Assembly (NCBI GenBank): GCA_041941305.1 | Contig: JBGTQJ010000057.1 | Location: forward strand, 1-63,456 | DNA from: JANSWP01 sp041941305 | GTDB taxonomy: Bacteria; Bacteroidota; Bacteroidia; Chitinophagales; Saprospiraceae | Length of the DNA: 63,456 nucleotides | Direction: 5' to 3' | Shown: in pieces, positions 58,101-63,456 of the stretch | Numbering within the stretch: the stretch's first letter is position 1 | How the letters are laid out: every line of letters starts with the position of its first letter | The notes under the pieces: model-generated | Seen by the model: only the letters and a program-made list of their open reading frames with translations | Database searches by the model: none | Told to the model about the DNA's origin: nothing | Program-made: the position numbers and the translations under genes

Positions 58101-61010
58101 TGTCCAGGTTCCGTTTAAATCTTCTCCATCAAAAGCGGAAAGTGCGGCATTTGGTTGGTAATTACCACCGCCAATTGGAGGACAAGGGATAGAATTATAT
58201 GAATTAGAAGCTTCATCATCAAAATTTAAATCCACATTATCTTCTGAGTTACAGGGTTGATCCAATACCAAAACAGTGGTACCACCCGGGCTGGTCAGGC
58301 TTACTTTCAAGTCATTCACCCAGGTGTGTGTAATTTTCAAATTATTCAAATTCAAGTCTGTAATTGTTCCGGAAGCCGAAATATTTAAATCAGAAGTTAC
58401 AGTTACAGCGCTATTAGATGGTATGGTAACAGGTACATCTGTACTGACGTAAGTGGCACAAGTTTCATTGCTTGTAGTAAAGTTGAAAGCAGTTGAATTT
58501 GCTCCTATACCACAAGAATTAGTAGCTCTGACTCGCCAATAATGCATTGTATTTCCAGCGAGAGCAGTTCCAGAGGTATGTGAAGTTCCTGCAATTCCAC
58601 TTGCTGATTCTACTATGTTGCTAAAACCGGCGTCATCAGCCACTTCAATCGTATAAGTATCTGCCCCAGCTGCTGCATTCCACGTAAACGTTGGGGTTTG
58701 GGAAACACCAGTTGCACCATTGGCTGGAGTGGATAAGGTAACCTGTGCAGGTACTCCATTGGTAACGACCAAAGAAAGGGTTTCGGTTTTGGTTCCCGTA
58801 GAACCGGTAGCTTCCACATCAAAATTGTAAGTTCCTGTTGCTAAAGACCCAGTATTTCCTATAGTCAATGTACTATTTGCAGAAGGAGGAACATTCACTG
58901 AACCTGGAGAGAAGCTAGATGTTGCGCCAGTTGGAAGATTAGCAGTAGCCAAAGTCACATTTCCAGAAAAACCTCCCGTTGCATCAATGGTTACTGTATA
59001 GGTGGCGTTAGCTGGTGCACATACAGATTGGGTGGATGGACTCACATTCAGCGTAAAATCATTTTGAGGGGCACTAATCGTAAAATTGGAATTGGAAATA
59101 TCAAAAAAGATATTACCTGCTCCCTTTACCATAACTCTTGCTGTAGAAGTTTGGTTACCAGGTAAAGTAACTGGATGTGAACCATCATTGCTTACACCAG
59201 TAGCCAATGTTATAGGATAAGTCAAGCCACCATCTGTGGATAAGAAAATATCTACATTGGCTGCACTTACTGGAGCAGTATTCGTTCCAGCAACATTCCA
59301 GGTAACGGTTTGCTGAGAGTTTGCTGGCCAGTTAACCGCTGTATTTGGCGCTGTCACCACAAATGGACCTGAATTACCATCTACTGTAATCACCATGTCA
59401 TCTTCTTCCGTACAACCACCTCCAACGTGATTGTCTCTAACAGTTAATCGGAAATTCATAGTTCGTCCAACACTTGGCAATACTTCCCAGGTTGGAGAAG
59501 CATTGGCAATAATGTCATTAATATTTGGAAGGTAACGGGTTGGAGAGGTATGCGGAGAAATAGAGCGAAACATCGGACCAACAGTATTGGTGGAAGATGG
59601 AGGCATAGAAGCCACCTGATTGTCCATTTGTTCCCAGCAATAAGTCAGTGGATCATTATCAGCATCAGTCGCTACTCCTGTTAGTGCCAAAGGAGTTGAT
59701 ATTGGAACAGTTTGGTTTGGTCCTGCATCAGCAGTAGGTGCATTATTTCCAGGATTGCTTACAGCCGCACAACTTCCACCTGAACCCAATATATGAGCAG
59801 CCATTTCCTGAATACTGATTGCATGAAAGTGATCATCACTGTTGTTTTGGACATTTGGTGAACAGATACCCGCATATCCCATAATAGTTGAGGCACTTCC
59901 TGGCTCCATCGCGGTGGCGTTATTTCTGTTACAATTATTATTTTGGGTATGGTTGGCGCCAAATTGGTGTCCTATTTCGTGAGAAACATAATCTATGTCA
60001 AAAGGATCGCCAACAGGATTCCCAATACCTGTCGCACCACCTGCCTTATTGCTACTACAAATAACGCCCAAAAAGGCACAACCAGAACCACCTGTTGCAA
60101 ATACGTGTCCCACATCATAATTCGCCAGACCTATCACAGCATTCACATTTGTGATGTTCTCATCAATCATCGTACAGGCATTATTATTATTGTAAGGGTC
60201 ATTACTGCCATTTGTGTAAATAATTTGGTCATTATTAGGGATTAATTGCATGGTAACGTATAAATCCACTTCATAAACACTGTTGACCCGGTTCATCGTA
60301 GTAGTAATAGCTGCTAAAGAAGAGGCAACTGTACCACCGTGAAATTGAGTGTATTCCCCAGTAGCCGCCACTGCCATTCGGTACGTTCGGAATTGGCAGT
60401 CACCAGCTTCAGCAATTGCAGGTGGATTATTTCCAATTATTTTATCTGGATTTTCATGAACTGAGCATTCAAAGACATCTTCACCTTTCTTTTGAAAATC
60501 ATTTTTGTAATAAATGATATAATTTTCTGTATCTGTTTTTGCATAAGGATCGATGTAAACTGTACTATGTTCGGCAGAGCGAATGAGTCCGTGAAAACCC
60601 TTTGGTGTAAGGTCCAAACGGATGTAGGCAGAAGGGTCATCAATACCTGTTCCTGCATAAGTATTAATGTCAGGGTATTTTTTTGCCAAATCAGGATGTA
60701 AAATCGGAGCATTCATGATTTGGAATTTCTCAAATGTTCCATCCGGCATAGGTAGTGTCAAAACAACCTCAGACTCTGAAGATAGATCGGTAAACCATAT
60801 GGGTGCTTCTTGAAGGATTGACTCTAGTTGCTTAATATCCAGGCTTGCAGTTTCATACTTATTCGGAATTATTTGTCGTTCGGATTCTGGTGCAAAAAGA
60901 ATGTTTTCGGAGACAAAACTCCAGGGGTTGGACAAAGTTTGTTGGGCTAACAGGGTATGCTCGGAGGCAAGCCAAAAAAGGCTTGTTAAGGCAATTAAAA
61001 ATGTTCTCAT
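55137..61010 (-). CDS. Secreted metzincin metalloprotease with InlB-type repeats and T9SS sorting domain
   Basis: The 1,957-residue preproprotein has a signal peptide, a prodomain and a reprolysin-like catalytic domain with the zinc motif HEIGHQFGANH (His344, Glu345, His348, His354) and a Met-turn in STIMGYAG. Then follow HYR/Ig-like segments, a fibronectin III domain (~755-850), a proprotein-convertase P-like domain (~854-994), three InlB-type B-repeats, a MAM-like domain (~1219-1378), four more B-repeats, a second MAM-like domain (~1677-1840) and a C-terminal sorting domain (LYPNPTSAVLTVEF ... GYYFVQLISENG). It is a zinc endopeptidase secreted through T9SS; the substrate is unknown. Confidence 0.93.
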   Translation of the reverse strand: MRTFLIALTSLFWLASEHTLLAQQTLSNPWSFVSENILFAPESERQIIPNKYETASLDIKQLESILQEAPIWFTDLSSESEVVLTLPMPDGTFEKFQIMNAPILHPDLAKKYPDINTYAGTGIDDPSAYIRLDLTPKGFHGLIRSAEHSTVYIDPYAKTDTENYIIYYKNDFQKKGEDVFECSVHENPDKIIGNNPPAIAEAGDCQFRTYRMAVAATGEYTQFHGGTVASSLAAITTTMNRVNSVYEVDLYVTMQLIPNNDQIIYTNGSNDPYNNNNACTMIDENITNVNAVIGLANYDVGHVFATGGSGCAFLGVICSSNKAGGATGIGNPVGDPFDIDYVSHEIGHQFGANHTQNNNCNRNNATAMEPGSASTIMGYAGICSPNVQNNSDDHFHAISIQEMAAHILGSGGSCAAVSNPGNNAPTADAGPNQTVPISTPLALTGVATDADNDPLTYCWEQMDNQVASMPPSSTNTVGPMFRSISPHTSPTRYLPNINDIIANASPTWEVLPSVGRTMNFRLTVRDNHVGGGCTEEDDMVITVDGNSGPFVVTAPNTAVNWPANSQQTVTWNVAGTNTAPVSAANVDIFLSTDGGLTYPITLATGVSNDGSHPVTLPGNQTSTARVMVKGAGNIFFDISNSNFTISAPQNDFTLNVSPSTQSVCAPANATYTVTIDATGGFSGNVTLATANLPTGATSSFSPGSVNVPPSANSTLTIGNTGSLATGTYNFDVEATGSTGTKTETLSLVVTNGVPAQVTLSTPANGATGVSQTPTFTWNAAAGADTYTIEVADDAGFSNIVESASGIAGTSHTSGTALAGNTMHYWRVRATNSCGIGANSTAFNFTTSNETCATYVSTDVPVTIPSNSAVTVTSDLNISASGTITDLNLNNLKITHTWVNDLKVSLTSPGGTTVLVLDQPCNSEDNVDLNFDDEASNSYNSIPCPPIGGGNYQPNAALSAFDGEDLNGTWTLTVEDVFAQDGGTLDSWELEICYTSAPPAQYTLTTNVSGQGSITLNPSGGTYDDGTVVTLTAVPAAGWQFDNWSGDLSGSNNPETITMDANKTVTANFSQIPPNQYTLTTNVSGQGSITLNPPGGTYDDGTVVTLTAVPAAGWQFDNWSGDLSGSNNPETITMDSDKTVTANFSLIPPNQYTLTTNISGQGSISLNPPGGTYDDGTVVTLTAVPASGWQFDNWSGDLSGSNNPETITMDADKNVTANFSPTGGGCTYVTIDTEDFESGWGIWNDGGSDCRRSANDAQYAYSGTFCIRLRDNDPNSSFMTTDVFDWSNYDELKVDFTYITNSMDNSNEDFWLQISTDGGASYTLVEEWNLNDEFQNNVREFDSVVIPGPFTANTTLRFRCDASGNSDWVYIDDVDILGCTGSGPTQYTLTTNVSGQGSISLNPPGGTYDDGTVVTLTAVPASGWQFDGWSGDLSGSNNPETITMDADKNVTATFSLIPPQQYTLTTNVSGQGSITLNPPGGVYDDGTVVTLTAVPASGWQFDNWSGDLSGSNNPETITMDSDKTVTAIFSLIPPQQYTLTTNVSGQGSITLNPSGGVYDDGTVVTLTAIPAAGWQFDNWSGDLSGSNNPETITMDSDKTVTAIFSLIPPQQYTLTTNVSGQGSITLNPPGGLYDDGTVVTLTAAPASGWQFDNWSGDLSGSNNPETITMDSDKTVTANFSLIGGGCTYVVIDDEDFEGGWGIWNDGGSDCRRSINDATWANSGSYCVRLRDNTSTSVMTTDVLDLSSYDELTVDFSYIVISFENVEDFWLQISQDGGSTYTTIEDWVRTIDFNNNERHDPSVLIPGPFTANCRLRFRADASGNGDRVYIDDVVINGCTTTSSRPSEDLPVSVFDNAETQEIEVTSPVEIESKFSISDMKLYPNPTSAVLTVEFEILEATDIQIVVTDLSGKTIMNNKHSVDAGLQQTNIDVRKLTEGYYFVQLISENGRLTDRFIVIK
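55980..58024 (-). repeat. Seven InlB-type B-repeats in two blocks with MAM-like insert
   Basis: Units of about 225 bp (75 residues), each QYTLTTNVSGQGSITLNP, GG, YDDGTVVTLTAVPA, GWQFDNWSGDLSGSNNPETI and MDxxKTVTANFS. Three lie at about 58024-57360 and four at about 56868-55985, separated by the first MAM-like domain. Near-identity at the nucleotide level suggests recent duplication. Confidence 0.88.
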
Positions 61011-61588
61011 GTTTTGAAGTTTATTTGTTGAATGAGTTTGATGCAGGTTTAAAAATTAAAACTTGGTTGAATCTTGATTTTGTTTGTATGCATAAATATT
61101 TAAAACGAGCCAAATACAAAAAACCCTAACATCTAAAATCAGGCAACAATTATAGATTTAAAATTGTGATGTTATTAGTAAAATCAAACCCCAACAAGTA
61201 CCGTGGGGAGATTTATCTATAAGGCAAAAAAATTCATGCCTCTGTAACAAAAAACGTGATTTGGAATAGCTGAGAATATCTTTGCTTGGGATTCAATAGT
61301 AAATTTAGTGTTTGTATTATTATGTAAACACACTGGAGTTTGTTTAGGATCTTAGGTGATTATCTTCAAAAATTTATTTCAGCTCTTAACGATGGGACGA
61401 AATTAATTATTTTCCATATATAAAATATCGTTTTTATACTTTTTACTAAAAGTTGTCATAGATCCTGCATGTTTTGTTATACGAAATCAACATAATAAAA
61501 AACTTTAGGAATTACTCGTTTTTGGTTTGTTATATTTTAATCCTAATGACTTATAATGAAAAGAATTAAAATTGTTCTCGTTCTCCTA
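61011..61588. other. AT-rich spacer between the dcd-like and protease genes
   Basis: No gene seen in 578 bp. It is probably the promoter region of the protease gene. No clear CAAAnnTA core was found, and there are only weak inverted repeats. Confidence 0.5.
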
Positions 61589-62125
61589 TCAAAACCGATT
61601 CTTCCACATCATACTTTCAACGGGACGAATGGTTCGTTCTATGTATTTGGCATTGACCTTTTTGTTGTAATAATTTTCAATTTCTCCTTCTACCATAAAG
61701 TAAATGAGTTGACCAATAGGCATACCTGCATAGACTCTAACTGGGTGCGTGCAAGAAATTTCTAAGGTCCAGGTATTGCAAAATCCTACATCTCCCTTTC
61801 CTGCTGTAGCATGAATATCGATTCCCAATCGCCCTACGGAAGACTTTCCTTCAAGGAAAGGAACAGCGTTATGTGTTTCAGTATATTCTTCCGTAACTCC
61901 CAAATATAGGGTGTTGGGATGTAAAACAAAGCCTCCTGAGGGAATGTCAAAATGTTCTATCTCGTTGTGTTTTCGGGAATCCAGGATGTGGTCTTTGTAT
62001 CTGGCCAGGTGTTTTCCCAGATGAACATCGTAGGAATTAGTGCCCAAACATTCACGTCGAAAAGGTTCAATAATAATTTCGCCTTTTCCAATGCTTTCAA
62101 GAATCTTTTTATCTGAAAAAATCAT
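61589..62125 (-). CDS. dcd: dCTP deaminase
   Basis: The 178-residue protein has the Dcd/dUTPase-family signature LEGKSSVGRLGI (91-102), the ATAGKGDVGFCNTWTLEI segment with catalytic Glu122, and GMPIGQLIYF. It converts dCTP to dUTP, the precursor route to dTMP. Length matches the family. It ends after the terminator of the upstream gene and starts at 62125. Confidence 0.92.
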   Translation of the reverse strand: MIFSDKKILESIGKGEIIIEPFRRECLGTNSYDVHLGKHLARYKDHILDSRKHNEIEHFDIPSGGFVLHPNTLYLGVTEEYTETHNAVPFLEGKSSVGRLGIDIHATAGKGDVGFCNTWTLEISCTHPVRVYAGMPIGQLIYFMVEGEIENYYNKKVNAKYIERTIRPVESMMWKNRF

Positions 62126-62145
62126 GTATGCCGTTTTTGAGGCGG

Positions 62146-62153
62146 CAAAGATA
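62146..62153 (-). promoter_or_regulatory. Candidate -7 element TATCTTTG for dcd
   Basis: On the minus strand this reads TATCTTTG, a TAnnTTTG match 21 bp upstream of the dcd ATG. The expected -33 TTG is not clear. Confidence 0.4.
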
Positions 62154-62167
62154 GGCAGGCAAAAAGA

Positions 62168-62203
62168 AAAGGGCTTTAAAAATTCAAGTTTTTAAAGCCC
62201 TTT
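62168..62203 (-). terminator. 15-bp stem terminator after the MbnP-like gene
   Basis: Perfect 15-bp stem (62168-62182 with 62189-62203) with a 6-base loop. It lies 20 bp beyond the MbnP gene stop on the minus strand and is followed there by a T-run (TTTTCTTTTT). Confidence 0.8.
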
Positions 62204-62223
62204 AATAATATTCAATATCTTAA

Positions 62224-63354
62224 TTATTGAATTTCAATAGCTTGTACCAGGTTATCAGCAAGTTCATTGATTAATGGCAACTGAGTCAATTTATGAAGAC
62301 GAGCATTTGAATCCCCGTTTGTTTCTCCAAGAAGGTCATAAATATCTCCATTGTTATCAAATATTTTTTTGACATCAATGATGAACTCCAAAGTATGTTC
62401 TCCACCTGCATGCAGATGAATATCTTTCGTAAATTCCAATGTTCTCATTGCTTCATCATCACCAAGATGCAAAGCCATCACTGGATCTTCATAGACTGAA
62501 TCTCCATTTTCATCTCCTCTTCCCTCTATTTTACAGAATACATAACTATTCCATGCTGGCCAATACTCTCCATCCAACGAATAGGGTGAGTCTCCAGAAA
62601 ATTGATTGGGTGTTTGGGCATTGACCCCTGGAGGAACTCCAATTGAATATCGAATACCTGTATATTCCCCGGCAGTAACTCCGTGAATGTGATAAGTTGT
62701 ACCTTCTACAGCGGAATTTGCATCCTGATGATCCAATTCAAGGTTCAAATAAGTGTCTGCAGAAGCCAACTTTTCAGTATGCCCATGAGAAGTCAACAAT
62801 TCAATACCAGATAGGAAATAGCTAAACCGATTCAGGAAAAATGGCATATCATTTCCTGGATAGGGATAGCCATCCAAATTTGTCATAACCATTGGTTGAC
62901 CATCATACTCCAATTTGAAATTTATTTTTAGAGCTCCAGCATCTCCTCCATGCTCTGTAGGATGTAAATGAAACTGTAAACTAACTTGTTCAGTGTTTCC
63001 ACTTTCATCTGTTGCAACAACGGTGATGATATAATCAGAATGGTCAGGAACATGAACCACTTTGGTTTCTTGCAGGATAGTTTCCTTTCCGGAAATAATA
63101 CCCAGGGTATCCACTGGTGTGAGACCCCCATCTTCAGAAGTTATTCTAATCATAAACTCGTCCAGGTTCTGATCATCTGTAAAAACAATATTCAACGGAA
63201 TTCTGCCATCTGAATAAGCTTCTGCAGCTTCTGGACTTACGATTTGAATGCCAGGCTTGGTCACATCCGGATCCTCTTCGTTACATTTTGAAGCCATAAG
63301 CGCAATACTCAAAAAGAAAAGTCCAAAGAAAAACTTGAAAGTTGAATTAGTCAT
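62224..63354 (-). CDS. MbnP-family lipoprotein (putative copper-binding)
   Basis: From ATG 63354 (MTNSTFKFFF) the protein has a lipobox-like LMASKC near residue 24 and an immunoglobulin-like segment (~30-130). The C-terminal MbnP-type region carries FKLEYDGQPMVM, FFLNRFSYFLSGIELL, GEYTGIRYSIGVPPGVNA, EYWPAWNSYVFCKIEG and MALHLGDDEAMRTLEF. MbnP proteins bind copper and act in copper homeostasis. An in-frame ATG at 63396 would add 14 residues and spoil the signal, so I reject it. No MbnH peroxidase is seen, but the window ends just upstream. Confidence 0.8.
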   Translation of the reverse strand: MTNSTFKFFFGLFFLSIALMASKCNEEDPDVTKPGIQIVSPEAAEAYSDGRIPLNIVFTDDQNLDEFMIRITSEDGGLTPVDTLGIISGKETILQETKVVHVPDHSDYIITVVATDESGNTEQVSLQFHLHPTEHGGDAGALKINFKLEYDGQPMVMTNLDGYPYPGNDMPFFLNRFSYFLSGIELLTSHGHTEKLASADTYLNLELDHQDANSAVEGTTYHIHGVTAGEYTGIRYSIGVPPGVNAQTPNQFSGDSPYSLDGEYWPAWNSYVFCKIEGRGDENGDSVYEDPVMALHLGDDEAMRTLEFTKDIHLHAGGEHTLEFIIDVKKIFDNNGDIYDLLGETNGDSNARLHKLTQLPLINELADNLVQAIEIQ

Positions 63355-63426
63355 ATTAAGTCTTTTAATTGAATTAGTTAGGGAATAAACAATCAAATAT
63401 CTGTATTTGTTTAGCGTGCTAAACGG

Positions 63427-63444
63427 GGCGCAGCAAGCTGCGCC
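63427..63444. repeat. GC-rich 8-bp hairpin at the right edge
   Basis: GGCGCAGC and GCTGCGCC around AA form a perfect hairpin in AT-rich DNA, upstream of the MbnP-like gene. It resembles the GC-rich stem cluster at 17755-17856 in composition and may be the same kind of intergenic element. Confidence 0.5.
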
Positions 63445-63456
63445 AAAGACTTTTAT

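Overview
The window is AT-rich DNA from a member of the Bacteroidota, most likely a Saprospiria-like or related gliding/marine lineage. The evidence is type IX secretion (T9SS) C-terminal sorting domains on two complete giant surface proteins, SprB, HYR-like and DUF11-type repeats, a TonB receptor paired with a DUF5689-type lipoprotein, an MbnP-family lipoprotein, LytTR/LytS regulators, and several TAnnTTTG-type promoter cores. I see no rRNA, tRNA, CRISPR array, insertion sequence, integrase or phage gene.

Layout. (1) 1-10665, minus: the first 3,555 residues of a giant secreted multidomain protein that runs off the left edge. It is built from LamG, DUF11, SdrD-B-like, SprB, Ig-like and HYR-like modules. 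(2) 10666-12042: gene-free AT-rich spacer with simple repeats. (3) 12043-17506, plus: two paralogous cassettes, each a small double-glycine-leader peptide gene followed by a periplasmic-TPR, membrane-spanning histidine kinase without a receiver. The two peptides have leaders of identical length (27 residues) and share a C-terminal PPPW motif, so I read the cassettes as a candidate secreted-peptide/sensor-kinase system. (4) 18002-22628: an AddA/UvrD-like helicase with a degenerate nuclease domain, a CBS-pair protein and a VOC/PhnB-like protein. (5) 23052-27179, plus: a REC-LytS fusion, a LytTR response regulator, an APC permease and a DUF72 protein. (6) 27176-29458: a UbiX-type prenyltransferase, a thioredoxin-like protein and a coiled-coil membrane protein. 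(7) 29764-35451: a TonB receptor and OB-fold-type lipoprotein, divergent from a secreted endonuclease/exonuclease/phosphatase. This looks like a nucleic-acid or phosphate scavenging locus. (8) 35530-36828: a Pif1-like helicase. (9) 37202-54196: a 5,664-residue T9SS-secreted protein with a seven-bladed propeller, 39 tandem ~101-residue four-cysteine repeats, 11 HYR-like repeats, SprB repeats and a sorting domain. (10) 54382-63396: a DUF6090-like membrane protein, a 1,957-residue secreted metzincin protease with seven InlB-type B-repeats, dCTP deaminase and an MbnP-family lipoprotein.

How the parts work together. The two giant proteins and the protease are all cell-surface or extracellular products built by tandem duplication. 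The array of the 5,664-residue protein shows a two-unit (606 bp) higher-order period in its centre, and the left giant gene shows a five-unit (~1.32 kb) higher-order period. A single divergent copy of the 101-residue domain also sits in the left giant protein. The peptide/kinase cassettes lie between these surface-protein genes and a LytS/LytTR pair. The kinases have no receiver partner of their own, so the REC domain at 23052 is a possible but unproven partner.
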